Below are positions 49,726 to 58,265 of a stretch of 64,000 bases of DNA, piece after piece; within the stretch, counting starts at the first letter, position 1, and each line of letters begins with the position of its first letter. Below the pieces are notes generated by a model. That model did not search any database and was not told where the DNA came from. It was given only the letters and a program-made list of their open reading frames with translations. A program made the position numbers and the translations under genes. The stretch spans positions 30,586 to 94,585 of the forward strand of contig JAJPIW010000090.1 in assembly GCA_021324575.1 (NCBI GenBank), read 5' to 3'. This DNA comes from Intrasporangiaceae bacterium (GTDB lineage: Bacteria; Actinomycetota; Actinomycetes; Actinomycetales; Dermatophilaceae).

Positions 49726-51174
49726 ATGAGCGAGGCGCACGGTGTGGTGTTCCCCCAGGTCGACGGTCGGCGGAGCACGTCCGCGACCGGCCGATCGGTC
49801 GTTGCGGACGCGCTCCGTGGAGTCGACCCGATCGGCGCCGCCGCGGTGGAGCGGGAGACCAACTGGCGCCGCGGCTACGTCGAGCACTTCGGTCGTCTGG
49901 TCGTCGCCGAGCTGACCAGCGAGGACGCGGCCGGGCGGATCGCTGCCGACGGGCTCACCTCGCTCGCCGCGCGGCTGCAGTGGTCCGGGCCGGACGGCGT
50001 CCGGCCGATCGACCACGCCTTCGACTCCCCGGTGCAGGATCCGCTGGGCACCGAGGTCGTCACCGGCTCGGGGGAGCGGGTCGCGTCACTGTCCATTCCG
50101 TACCGCGGCGCGCGGCTCGCGGGCGACGGCCTGCGACGGCAGCTGGCGGCCTGGGTCGCCGCCGGGGTCATCGAGCCGTCCGCGCAGGAGGCGGTATGCC
50201 GCGTGCTCGACCACCCGCAGTGGCTCGACCTCTCCGGCCGGACCGTCGTCGTCCTCGGCGCGGCGGCCGAGATGGGCCCGCTGCGGTCGCTGCTCCGCTG
50301 GGGTGCTGACGTCGCCGCGGTCGACCTGCCGCGACCTGCCGTCTGGCAGCGGGTGCTCGACGAGGCCGGGCACGGGGCCGGACGGGTGCACGTCCCGGTC
50401 ACGCTCGGCAAGAGCGGCAACCTCGCCGACCGCGCCGGCGGCGACCTGATCCAGGACCTGCCCAGGGTCGCGGCGTGGGTCGCCGGGCTGCCGGGAGATC
50501 TCGTGCTCGGCAACTACGTCTACGCCGACGGCGCCACCAACGTCCGAGTCGCCATGGCCGTCGACGCCCTGGGCGAGCACCTCGCCCGTCAGCGTGAGAC
50601 CGCCCTGGCGTTCCTCGCCACACCGACCGACGTCTTCGCCGTCCCGGGCGCCGCCGTCGAGGCCTCCGTCGAGTCCTACGCCCGCCGCCGGACCAGCAAG
50701 CTGCTGCGGGTCCCGCTGCGGACCCTGTCCGGCGGTCGGCTGCTCCGTCGCAACTACCTGCCCGGGGCGGACCCCGGCATCAACGACGCCATCGTCCCGC
50801 AGCAAGGCCCCAACTACCTTCTCGCCAAACGTCTTCAGCGGTGGCGGGCCACCACGGCTCGAGCGGCGGGGCAGACCGTCTCGTTCCACGTCGCGCCCCC
50901 GACCCGCACCCGCTCGGTGGTCAAGAACCGGGCTCTCGCCGCGGCATACGGCGGAGCGCACCGGTTCGGGATCGAGGTCTTCGAGCCCGGCACCGCCAAC
51001 TCGCTCATGGCGGCCCTCCTCGTCCACGACCTCAACCACGGGGCGCCGGCCCACCCGATGCCGTGGCAGGACGAGGCGTATGCCGCGGTGCACGGCGGTC
51101 TGTGGCGCGCGGCATACGCCCCGCGCAGCGCTCTCGGGCTGGCCGCGCTGCTCGGCATCGGCTCCGCTCGCTGA
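49726..51174 (+). CDS. Large cytoplasmic protein with a Rossmann-like segment, unknown function
   Basis: A 482-residue protein. Around residues 160-185, WLDLSGRTVVVLGAAAEMGP reads like a nucleotide-binding first strand and helix, with ADVAAVDLPRP after it. No other motif is recognisable; it ends in a hydrophobic, Ala-rich segment. ATG 49726 is used; CAGAGT (49713-49718) is a weak -10-like box 7 nt upstream. No operon partner. Shadow ORFs on the other strand are long but lack coding character. Confidence 0.75.
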   Translation: MSEAHGVVFPQVDGRRSTSATGRSVVADALRGVDPIGAAAVERETNWRRGYVEHFGRLVVAELTSEDAAGRIAADGLTSLAARLQWSGPDGVRPIDHAFDSPVQDPLGTEVVTGSGERVASLSIPYRGARLAGDGLRRQLAAWVAAGVIEPSAQEAVCRVLDHPQWLDLSGRTVVVLGAAAEMGPLRSLLRWGADVAAVDLPRPAVWQRVLDEAGHGAGRVHVPVTLGKSGNLADRAGGDLIQDLPRVAAWVAGLPGDLVLGNYVYADGATNVRVAMAVDALGEHLARQRETALAFLATPTDVFAVPGAAVEASVESYARRRTSKLLRVPLRTLSGGRLLRRNYLPGADPGINDAIVPQQGPNYLLAKRLQRWRATTARAAGQTVSFHVAPPTRTRSVVKNRALAAAYGGAHRFGIEVFEPGTANSLMAALLVHDLNHGAPAHPMPWQDEAYAAVHGGLWRAAYAPRSALGLAALLGIGSAR

Positions 51175-51186
51175 ACGGGGCGGCTG

Positions 51187-51242
51187 TGTTCGCTTGTCGC
51201 AGGAGTGTTCGACATGTCGGCCATTCCTGCGACAAACGAACA
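51187..51242. terminator. Hairpin between convergent genes
   Basis: TGTTCGCTTGTCGCAGGA (51187-51204) pairs with TCCTGCGACAAACGAACA (51225-51242) with one mismatch in 18 bp and a 20-nt loop. It lies between the 49726-51174 gene and the VOC gene. Confidence 0.65.
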
Positions 51243-51283
51243 CGAGACCAAGATGCTTGGACCGATGCCCGCCTGGTGGGGAC

Positions 51284-51661
51284 TCAGCCCAGGGCGGGCG
51301 GGTCGTAGCGGGGCTGGAAGAGCAGGACTGTGCCGCTCGTGCCAGGCACCTTGAGGTCGACCGCGGTCCCGAAGCCGCGGTCGGACTTCTCGCCGGCGAA
51401 GGTCGCGCCCCGGCCGGCCAGCTCGGCCATCGTCGCATCGAGGTCGTCGCAGATGAGCGAGATCTCGTGGTGCTCGGGCGTCGACCAGCCGCCGCCCTCG
51501 CCGCCGGTCGTCGGGTGCACGCCGAGCTCGCTGGGGCCGGTGCGGAAGATCAGCCAGCCGCCGCCGGTGTCGACGGCCGGGAGCTGGAGGACGTCGCGGA
51601 AGAAGGCCCGCGCAGCCGCGGCGTCGTCGGCGTAGAGGAGGGTGTGGACTGCTGTGATCAT
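51284..51661 (-). CDS. Single-domain VOC-family protein
   Basis: A 125-residue protein of the glyoxalase/bleomycin-resistance fold: MITAVHTLLYADDAAAARAF, then FFRDVLQLPAVDTGGGWLIF and SLICDDLDATMAELAGRG, ending VLLFQPRYDPP. Substrate unknown. ATG 51661. It diverges from the MFS gene. Confidence 0.85.
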   Translation of the reverse strand: MITAVHTLLYADDAAAARAFFRDVLQLPAVDTGGGWLIFRTGPSELGVHPTTGGEGGGWSTPEHHEISLICDDLDATMAELAGRGATFAGEKSDRGFGTAVDLKVPGTSGTVLLFQPRYDPPALG

Positions 51662-51766
51662 GGCCCCACGGTAGGCGCTCGGCGGTCGGGCGAGCCCGCG
51701 GCATACGAGACAATGGTCGGCCGGCCACTTCGCCGGGCGCCCTTCCCCCTCGATCCGGAGTATGCC

Positions 51767-52963
51767 GTGCTGTCCGCCTATCGTCCCCTGCTGCAACTCC
51801 CCGGCATCGGACGGTTCGTCATAGGAGCCATGCTCGCCCGGATCGGCGCCGCGATGTTCGGGGTCGCGATCATCGTCATGGTGAGCAGCCGTCGCGGCTC
51901 GTACGGTCTGGCCGGAGCGGTCTCGGCGGTCGGCCTTCTCGTCCTCGCGGTGGCCGGCCCGCTCATCGGTCGGCTCATCGACAAGTACGGCCAGGGTCGG
52001 GTCGCGCGGCCCTTCGTCCTCTTCTCGGCGGCGGCCGGGCTAGCCACGGCGGCTCTCTCGTATGCCGGTGCACCGGTCTGGACCCTGTTCGTCGCCTACG
52101 GTCTGTCGGCGTGCCTGCCCGTGATCGGACCGCTCTCCCGAGCGCGATGGGCCCACCTCCTGCGTGACGACCCGGACACCCTGCACGCGGCGATGTCGTT
52201 CGAGCAGGTCTGTGACGAGTGCGGGTTCGTCATCGGGCCCGTCATCGCCGTCCTTCTGTCGACGATGGTGACGCCCGAGGCCGGACTGATCGGCGCGGTG
52301 GTCCTGTTCACCCTCGGCGAGCTCATCTTCCTCTCGGCCCGGAGCACGGAGCCGGCAGTCATGCCGCACGAGGACCGACCGCGCGGCCTCGCGGTGGGGC
52401 GTCCCGGGTTGCTGCTCGTCGCGACGATCCTCACGATGACCGGGCTCATCTTCGGCAGCAATGAGGTCATCGCTGTGGCGGTCGCCGACGCGCGGGGCGA
52501 CAAGGGCTTCTCCAGCGTGGTGCTGGCGGCCTTTGCGACGGGGTCGATGCTCGCCGGGATCGCTTATGGCACAAGGATGTCCGGATGGACGCTCAGCCGG
52601 CGACTCGTCGTCTGTGCCGGGCTCATGTGCCTGCTGGAGGCGCCGGCCCTGCTCGCATCGAACCTCTGGCTGCTCGCTGTCGTCATGTTCGTCGCCGGCT
52701 CGGCGACGGCACCGATGCTCATCACCAGCCTGTCGCTCACCCAGAAGCTGGTGCCGGCGGCCTTCATCACCGAGGGGATGGCGGTAGCGGTCACCGGAAT
52801 CCTCGTCGGCATCTCGATCGGCACGTCCGTCGGTGGCTGGGCCGTCGGCGCCCTCGGTGCGCAGGCGGCATACGCCGTGCCCGTCCTCGCCGGGCTCGTG
52901 TCGGTCGTCCTCGCTGGTGCCGGACTGCTCCACCTCGAGCGCGCCGAGCTCGCCGACGCCTGA
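51767..52963 (+). CDS. MFS-type membrane transporter
   Basis: A 398-residue protein with about 12 helices: GRFVIGAMLARIGAAMFGVA first, then GPLIGRLIDKYGQGRVARPF, the MFS motif A-like loop. Related to the group annotated as permeases of small molecules; substrate unknown. GTG 51767 is chosen because CGGAG lies 6 nt upstream; ATG 51713 in the same frame is an alternative that would add 18 residues. Confidence 0.82.
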   Translation: MLSAYRPLLQLPGIGRFVIGAMLARIGAAMFGVAIIVMVSSRRGSYGLAGAVSAVGLLVLAVAGPLIGRLIDKYGQGRVARPFVLFSAAAGLATAALSYAGAPVWTLFVAYGLSACLPVIGPLSRARWAHLLRDDPDTLHAAMSFEQVCDECGFVIGPVIAVLLSTMVTPEAGLIGAVVLFTLGELIFLSARSTEPAVMPHEDRPRGLAVGRPGLLLVATILTMTGLIFGSNEVIAVAVADARGDKGFSSVVLAAFATGSMLAGIAYGTRMSGWTLSRRLVVCAGLMCLLEAPALLASNLWLLAVVMFVAGSATAPMLITSLSLTQKLVPAAFITEGMAVAVTGILVGISIGTSVGGWAVGALGAQAAYAVPVLAGLVSVVLAGAGLLHLERAELADA

Positions 52964-52975
52964 GAGCGGGCCGGG

Positions 52976-54670
52976 TCAGACCGGGATGGCAGGCTCGGCT
53001 GCCGCCTCGCCGGAGGACTTGGCGGCCGGTCCGCCGCGCAGCTCGACGTGCGGCAGGAGGAAGGCGACTGCCCAACCGACGACCATGACGGCCGCACCGC
53101 ACAGGAACACCAGGTCCATCGCCTGGGAGAAGCCGACGAAGAACGGCTTGGCCAGGCGCGGGTCGAGGTGGTTGATGAACGAGGAGTCGGTCAGGGCGTT
53201 GCTGCTCAACGAGGTCGAGCCGCTCGTCCTGGCCGCTGCCAGCTGCTTGAGGTATGCCGCGTTGGCCGGGTTCGCGAGGACGGACGGGTCCTTGGCCGCC
53301 GTCTGGAAGTCGGCCGAGGGGACGATGGTCCGGAAGGCCGCGGCGATCTTGTCCGGCACCGTGGAGAAGAGGATCGACAGGAAGACGGCGGTGCCGAGGG
53401 TTCCCCCGATCTGCCGGGTGAAGGTGGCCGACGAGGTGGCCACGCCCATGTCCTTGCGGTCCGCGGAGTTCTGCACCGCGAGGACGAGCGGCTGCATCAT
53501 GAAGCCCATCCCCAGACCGAAGACGACGCACATGAGCATGACCTGCCACATCGGCGTGTTGTAGTCGATCGTCGCGAAGAGCAGCAGCCCGGCGACCATG
53601 AGGCCGCCGCCGGTGCGCACGAACCGGCGGTATCGGCCGGTGCGCGAGATCGTCTGGCCGGAGATGATCGAACCACTCATGATGCCCAGGGTGAGGGGTA
53701 GCAGCTGCAGGCCGGCCTCGGTCGGGGAGGAACCCTTGACGATCTGCAGGTAGAGCGGCAGGCAGGCGATGCCGCCGAAGAGCCCCATGCCGAGGATGAC
53801 CGAGACGATCGAGGCGATCCGAATCGTCGGGATGCGGAACAGCGAGAACGGCAGCAGCGCCTCGTCGCCCATCGCCCGCTCGACGAGGACGAAGGCCACC
53901 AGGCCGACCACACCGACGACGTAGCAGAGGATCGAGCTGGTCGAGGCCCAGCCCCAGTCCCGGCCCTGCTCGGCGACCATGAGGAGCGGGACGAGGCCGA
54001 TCGAGAGGGCCACGGCGCCCCACCAGTCGATCCGGTGGGTCAGCGAGCGGTGCTGGAGCTTCAGGGTGCGGGCGACGACGGCAAGGGCGGCGATGCCGAT
54101 CGGCACGTTGACGAGGAACACCCAGCGCCAGCCGGAGATCCCCAGGATCGAGGACTGGCCGGCGAGGAACCCGCCGACGACCGGGCCGAGGACGCTGGAG
54201 GTGCCGAAGACCGCCAGGAAGTAGCCCTGGTACTTGGCCCGTTCCCGCGGCGGCACGATGTCGCCGATGATGGCCAGCGCAAGAGAGAACAGGCCACCCG
54301 CGCCGAGCCCTTGGAACGCCCGGAAGAACGCGAGCTGGATCATCGACGTCGCGAACGAGCACAGCGCCGAGCCGAGGACGAAGATCGTGATGGCCGCGAT
54401 GAAGAACCTCTTGCGGCCGTAGATGTCGGACAGCTTGCCGTAGAGCGGCGTGACGATCGTCGAGGTGATCAGGTATGCCGTCGTCGTCCAGGCCTGCTGG
54501 TTCAGGCCGTGCAGGTCGTCGGCGATGGTACGGATCGCGGTGGCCACGATGGTCTGGTCGAGGGCGGCGAGGAACATGCCCATCATCAGGCCGGTGAGGA
54601 TCGTGAGGATCGCCTTGTGGCTCAGCCGGCCGTCGTCACCGACGGCCGGGGCGGGAGTTGAGGCGGCCAT
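52976..54670 (-). CDS. DHA2-type (14-helix) drug efflux transporter
   Basis: A 564-residue MFS pump of the EmrB/QacA type. LDQTIVATAIRTIADDL (motif D1), GKLSDIYGRKRFFIAAI (motif A) and FRAFQGLGAGGLFSLALAII (motif B region) all fit. A loop of about 60 residues lies between the last two helices. It follows the marR gene with one base between and has AAGGAG in the end of that gene, so it is cotranscribed. It exports hydrophobic drugs by proton exchange, by analogy. Confidence 0.93.
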   Translation of the reverse strand: MAASTPAPAVGDDGRLSHKAILTILTGLMMGMFLAALDQTIVATAIRTIADDLHGLNQQAWTTTAYLITSTIVTPLYGKLSDIYGRKRFFIAAITIFVLGSALCSFATSMIQLAFFRAFQGLGAGGLFSLALAIIGDIVPPRERAKYQGYFLAVFGTSSVLGPVVGGFLAGQSSILGISGWRWVFLVNVPIGIAALAVVARTLKLQHRSLTHRIDWWGAVALSIGLVPLLMVAEQGRDWGWASTSSILCYVVGVVGLVAFVLVERAMGDEALLPFSLFRIPTIRIASIVSVILGMGLFGGIACLPLYLQIVKGSSPTEAGLQLLPLTLGIMSGSIISGQTISRTGRYRRFVRTGGGLMVAGLLLFATIDYNTPMWQVMLMCVVFGLGMGFMMQPLVLAVQNSADRKDMGVATSSATFTRQIGGTLGTAVFLSILFSTVPDKIAAAFRTIVPSADFQTAAKDPSVLANPANAAYLKQLAAARTSGSTSLSSNALTDSSFINHLDPRLAKPFFVGFSQAMDLVFLCGAAVMVVGWAVAFLLPHVELRGGPAAKSSGEAAAEPAIPV

Positions 54671-54671
54671 G

Positions 54672-55205
54672 TCAGTGCTCCTTGGGGGTCGTGGCCGAAG
54701 CGGCCGCTGCGGAGTGGGTCGGGTGGCCGGGGTGGGCGGTACCCAGCGGGAAGAGCGTCCCGGCCTCCTTGGCCTTCTCGAAGGACCGGGTGAACTGCTC
54801 CAGGCGGTCGATGAGCTGCTCGGCCTCGGCCGGCTCCCAGTCGGCGAGGACCTGCTGGATCCAGGCGCCGCGGCCGGCCTTCATCCGCTCGACGAGGTCG
54901 CGGCCGGAGTCGCTCAGCGAGACCATCGCGGCTCGGCCGTCGGCGGGGTCGGGAATCTTGTCGACGAGCCCGTGGATGGCCAGCGTCGAGACCTGGCGAC
55001 TCACGGTCGAGACGTCGGAGTGGATGCAGTCGGCCAGGGCCGAGACCCGGCGCGGCTCGTCGACCAGGTTGAAGAGCACCGGGTATGCCGCGGGCTCGAC
55101 TCCCTCGTGGTAGCGCGGCGCATGCTGTTTCAGGGCGCCGAACAGCTTGAAGACGCCCACGAGGTCGGTCGAGAGACGGGTCGCGGTCTCGAGGCTGAGC
55201 GGCAT
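54672..55205 (-). CDS. MarR-family repressor of the efflux operon
   Basis: A 177-residue winged-helix regulator. RVSALADCIHSDVSTVSRQV with STLAIHGLVDKIPDPADGRA is the DNA-binding part; the tail is Ala/Ser rich. It is made ahead of the DHA2 pump, so a drug bound by it would open the pump's expression. ATG 55205; CAAGGA lies upstream. Its promoter holds a 17-bp palindrome that overlaps the -35 box. Confidence 0.92.
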   Translation of the reverse strand: MPLSLETATRLSTDLVGVFKLFGALKQHAPRYHEGVEPAAYPVLFNLVDEPRRVSALADCIHSDVSTVSRQVSTLAIHGLVDKIPDPADGRAAMVSLSDSGRDLVERMKAGRGAWIQQVLADWEPAEAEQLIDRLEQFTRSFEKAKEAGTLFPLGTAHPGHPTHSAAAASATTPKEH

Positions 55206-55243
55206 ACGGAAGTCCTTGGACGTGCGGGTCGGTGGCAACAGGA

Positions 55244-55273
55244 ACTTTACGACCACTTGCTTGCGGCATGCAA
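55244..55273 (-). promoter_or_regulatory. Promoter and palindromic operator of marR-DHA2
   Basis: On the minus strand, -35 TTGCAT and -10 TAAAGT (55249-55244) are 18 bp apart. The palindrome TTGCATGCCGCAAGCAA (55273-55257) overlaps the -35 box, as expected for an autorepressing MarR protein. Confidence 0.75.
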
Positions 55274-55290
55274 ATATCACCCCGGGTATG

Positions 55291-55344
55291 CACAATTGTT
55301 CCGGCAGTCACACGATATATCGTGTGACTGCCGGAACAATTGTG
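55291..55344. repeat. 54-bp perfect palindrome (family B, intergenic)
   Basis: Each 27-bp half starts CACAATTGTTCCGGCAGTCA and the centre is GATATATC, with no mismatch. CAATTGTTCCGG-n-AGTCAC is shared with the in-gene copy at 8434. It lies 17 nt before the stop of the next minus-strand gene, so it may also act as its terminator. Confidence 0.9.
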
Positions 55345-55360
55345 TCGATCAGTGACGACG

Positions 55361-56215
55361 TCAGGGGGTCATGGCGAGGGACTCGAGCACCCGGCGTGCG
55401 ACGGCCTGGTCGCCCTGCGCCGTCCAGTGCACGTCGTCGACGCCACCCCGACCGGCAGCCCGGCGCGTGAACGCCTGGGTCGACAGCGTGATCGACGTCG
55501 TCTGCCCGTCGGACTCCGGTGCCGTCGACGCCTCGCCACTGAAGAGCGCGATGCCCCGAGCCTTGCCGTCGACCTCCTCGACCCGGACGCCGATCCGCCC
55601 GACGACCGGCCCGGTGATGTCGAAGATGACCGTCTCTCCCGGGGCGATGCCGGCCCGCCGGGCCACGACCATCGGAACGCCGGCCGCGAACCGCTCCATC
55701 GTGACCGCAGCCGCCGGCGAGTCGAGGTTTCCCGGCCGGCCCAGCGCCTCGCGGACGTCCTGCTCGTGGGTCCAGATGTCCAGGACCCGCGTGCCGAGCG
55801 ACTCGCGCAGCGGCGCCACGCCGAAGACGCCCCGGAAGTCGGAGTCGAGGTCGAGGTTGGCGCCGTAGAGGATGGCCAGCCGCTCCTGGAACACGTGGCC
55901 CAGCTCCTCGACGATGTCCGGCCCGGGTGTGCCGCGCCGGGCCTCGACCATCGGCTCGGTCACCTGCTGGGCTGGACGAGTGAGGTGGTCGTATGCCGGA
56001 ATCGTCACCTCGGGCGTCGGGGCGCCGGACAGGAACGCCTCGACACCCACGACGTGGGAGTAGACGTCCTTCACCGTCCACCCGGGGCAGTCGGTCGGGC
56101 GGTCGAAGTCGGCGTCACGCATCGACTGGCCGAGGTCGAGCAGCGCCTGCACGGTCTGGCCGTAGGCCTCGATGAGACCGTTGGCGTCGTCGGGTCCACT
56201 CGGGTGCAGAGGCAT
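55361..56215 (-). CDS. Mycothiol-dependent maleylpyruvate isomerase family protein
   Basis: A 284-residue DinB-fold protein. The N-terminal block DCPGWTVKDVYSHVVGVEAF and the later LGTRVLDIWTHEQDVREALG mark the TIGR03083/DUF1707-type group named for mycothiol maleylpyruvate isomerase. The three His that bind metal are partly visible (SHVVG, THEQD). Most members have no known substrate. ATG 56215 is 7 nt after TAGGGT (56228-56223), probably leaderless. Confidence 0.8.
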   Translation of the reverse strand: MPLHPSGPDDANGLIEAYGQTVQALLDLGQSMRDADFDRPTDCPGWTVKDVYSHVVGVEAFLSGAPTPEVTIPAYDHLTRPAQQVTEPMVEARRGTPGPDIVEELGHVFQERLAILYGANLDLDSDFRGVFGVAPLRESLGTRVLDIWTHEQDVREALGRPGNLDSPAAAVTMERFAAGVPMVVARRAGIAPGETVIFDITGPVVGRIGVRVEEVDGKARGIALFSGEASTAPESDGQTTSITLSTQAFTRRAAGRGGVDDVHWTAQGDQAVARRVLESLAMTP

Positions 56216-56222
56216 GACCTTC

Positions 56223-56259
56223 ACCCTACGTCGCCGCACCCAGCCAGGCTCCCTACGCT
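56223..56259. promoter_or_regulatory. Facing -10 boxes of a divergent leaderless pair
   Basis: TAGGGT (minus, 56228-56223) is 7 nt from the ATG of the isomerase-like gene and TACGCT (plus, 56254-56259) is 8 nt from the ATG of the CopD/CtaG-like gene. Only 52 bp separate the two start codons, so the two promoters are nearly back to back. Confidence 0.7.
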
Positions 56260-56267
56260 GAGACACC

Positions 56268-58265
56268 ATGACCACCCCGCGGCGACCGGCGACGAGCAAC
56301 GTCCCGGTGCCGCTCGCCATCGGGGTCGGCGCGGTGGCCCTCGTCCTCGCCGGCCTCGCGACGGCCGCCTTCAGCCCGTATGCCGTGGCCGACCCCGGTG
56401 CTGCCGTCCGGTGGGGGCTGCCACTCACCGAGGTGGTGCGGGACGTGTCGATGAGCGCGGCCCTCGGCCTGCTCGGGCTCGCCGTGTTCGTCCTGCCGGA
56501 GCGCAGCTCGACCGACCGCCGGGGTCAGGCCCGACGGCTTGCGGCCGTGGCTGCCGGTCTGTGGGCGACGGCTGGAGCACTGGCCGTCCTGTTCACCTTC
56601 GGCGACCTCTCGGGCACGCCGCTCTCCTCCTCGACGTACTGGTCGCAGGTGTCGACCTTCGTGCTCACCCTGGAGTTCACCCGAGTCCTCGTCATCAATG
56701 CCGCGGTCGGCCTCGTCGTCGCCCTCGGTGCCGCCGTCGCGCGGTCACGGGCCGCGACGGCGTGGCTGCTCACCCTCGGCCTGGTTGGTCTCGTCGTCCT
56801 CGCCCTCACCGGGCACGCGGCCGGCTCGGCCGACCACGAGGCCGCGGTCAACTCCCTCGGGGTGCACCTCCTCGGTGTGGGCATCTGGGTCGGCGGCCTC
56901 ATCGGCCTTGTGGCGCTCCGACCCGTGTTGGGCGTCGACCTCGGGGCGAGCGTGGCGCGCTACTCCACGGTGGCCCTTTGGTGCTTCGTCGCCGTCGCGC
57001 TCAGCGGGATCCAGCAGAGCTGGTTGCGGCTCGGCTCGCTCGCAGGGCTGGACACGGCATACGGCGCCCTCATCGTGGTCAAGGCGCTGGCGCTCATCGC
57101 CCTGGGTGTCCTCGGCTGGCGGCAGCGGGGCCGCCTCGCCCGACGGCTGGGTGCGAACCCGTTCGACGGCAAGGCTTTTGCCCGGCTCGCGCTGACCGAG
57201 GTCGCCCTCATGGGGCTGGCGATCGGCGTCGCTGTCGCGCTCGGGCGGAGCGCGCCTCCGGCACCCGATGCCGCCGCGAACCCGAGCCGGATCACCGAGC
57301 TCACCGGATATCCCGACCCGGGGCCGATGCATCCGTCGGACTGGGTGCTCGCCTGGCGTCCGAACTGGCTGCTCCTCGCCATTGCGGTCCTCGCCATCGG
57401 GCTGTATGCCGCGGGCGCGCGTCGTCTGCAGCGGCGCGGCGACCGCTGGCCGGTCGGCCGGACCGTGTGCTGGACCCTCGGTTGGGTCGTCTTCGTCTGG
57501 GCGACGAGCGGTGGCCCGGACATCTGGGGCCGGCTCATGTTCTCGGTCCACATGGTCATGCACATGACGATCGCCATGGTCGTGCCGCTGCTGCTCGTGC
57601 CGGGTGCGCCGATCACGTTGGCGCTGCGGGCGCTCCCGGCACGCCAGGACCTGACGTGGGGGCCGCGCGAGCTCCTCCTCCAGGTCGTGCACTCCCGGGC
57701 CCTGCGGGCCGTCGCGAACCCGGTCGTCGCTGCGGTCCTGTTCTTCGTCAGCCTGGCGATGTTCTACTTCTCACCGGCGTTCCAGCTCGCGCTGACGACC
57801 CACACCGGGCACCTGCTCATGCTGGCCCACTTCCTGCTCACCGGCTACCTCTTCACCTGGGTGCTCATCGGGATCGACCCGGGACCCAAGAAGTGGTCAC
57901 CACTGCTGCTGCTCGTCATCCTCTTCGCGACGGTCTCGTTCCACGCCTTCTTCGGCGTCATCCTCACCGGCAGCCAGACCCTCCTCGCACCGGGCTTCTT
58001 CCAGGCCCTTCAGCTGCCCTGGCTCACCGACCCGATCAAGGACCAGGTCACGGCCGGTGAGATCGCCTGGGGCGTGGGCGAGCTCCCCACCCTGATCCTG
58101 GCGCTGCTCGTGGCGCGCGCCTGGATGAGGTCCGACGGTGCCGAGGCGGTCCGCCGGGACCGCCAGGCCGACCGGGACGGCGACGCCGAGCTCACGGCAT
58201 ACAACGAGATGCTCGCCCAGCGGCGGGCATCGTTCCAGCACGTCGACCGACGAGAGGACAGCTGA
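56268..58265 (+). CDS. CopD/CtaG-type bifunctional copper membrane protein
   Basis: A 665-residue polytopic membrane protein. The first half (about 20-330) is CopD-like, with HAAGSADHEAAVNSLGVHLL and WVGGLIGLVALRP holding His residues for copper. The second half is the cytochrome c oxidase assembly CtaG/caa3 type: FSVHMVMHMTIAMVVPLLLV, LALTTHTGHLLMLAHFLL and FHAFFGVILTGS. The fusion occurs in actinobacteria and is thought to deliver copper to oxidase. ATG overlaps no other gene; the nitrilase start overlaps its stop. Confidence 0.88.
   Translation: MTTPRRPATSNVPVPLAIGVGAVALVLAGLATAAFSPYAVADPGAAVRWGLPLTEVVRDVSMSAALGLLGLAVFVLPERSSTDRRGQARRLAAVAAGLWATAGALAVLFTFGDLSGTPLSSSTYWSQVSTFVLTLEFTRVLVINAAVGLVVALGAAVARSRAATAWLLTLGLVGLVVLALTGHAAGSADHEAAVNSLGVHLLGVGIWVGGLIGLVALRPVLGVDLGASVARYSTVALWCFVAVALSGIQQSWLRLGSLAGLDTAYGALIVVKALALIALGVLGWRQRGRLARRLGANPFDGKAFARLALTEVALMGLAIGVAVALGRSAPPAPDAAANPSRITELTGYPDPGPMHPSDWVLAWRPNWLLLAIAVLAIGLYAAGARRLQRRGDRWPVGRTVCWTLGWVVFVWATSGGPDIWGRLMFSVHMVMHMTIAMVVPLLLVPGAPITLALRALPARQDLTWGPRELLLQVVHSRALRAVANPVVAAVLFFVSLAMFYFSPAFQLALTTHTGHLLMLAHFLLTGYLFTWVLIGIDPGPKKWSPLLLLVILFATVSFHAFFGVILTGSQTLLAPGFFQALQLPWLTDPIKDQVTAGEIAWGVGELPTLILALLVARAWMRSDGAEAVRRDRQADRDGDAELTAYNEMLAQRRASFQHVDRREDS

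Noticed and set aside
55340..58060. 906-codon plus-strand ORF
   Set aside because: It overlaps the isomerase-like gene and the CopD/CtaG gene in other frames and has no domain.
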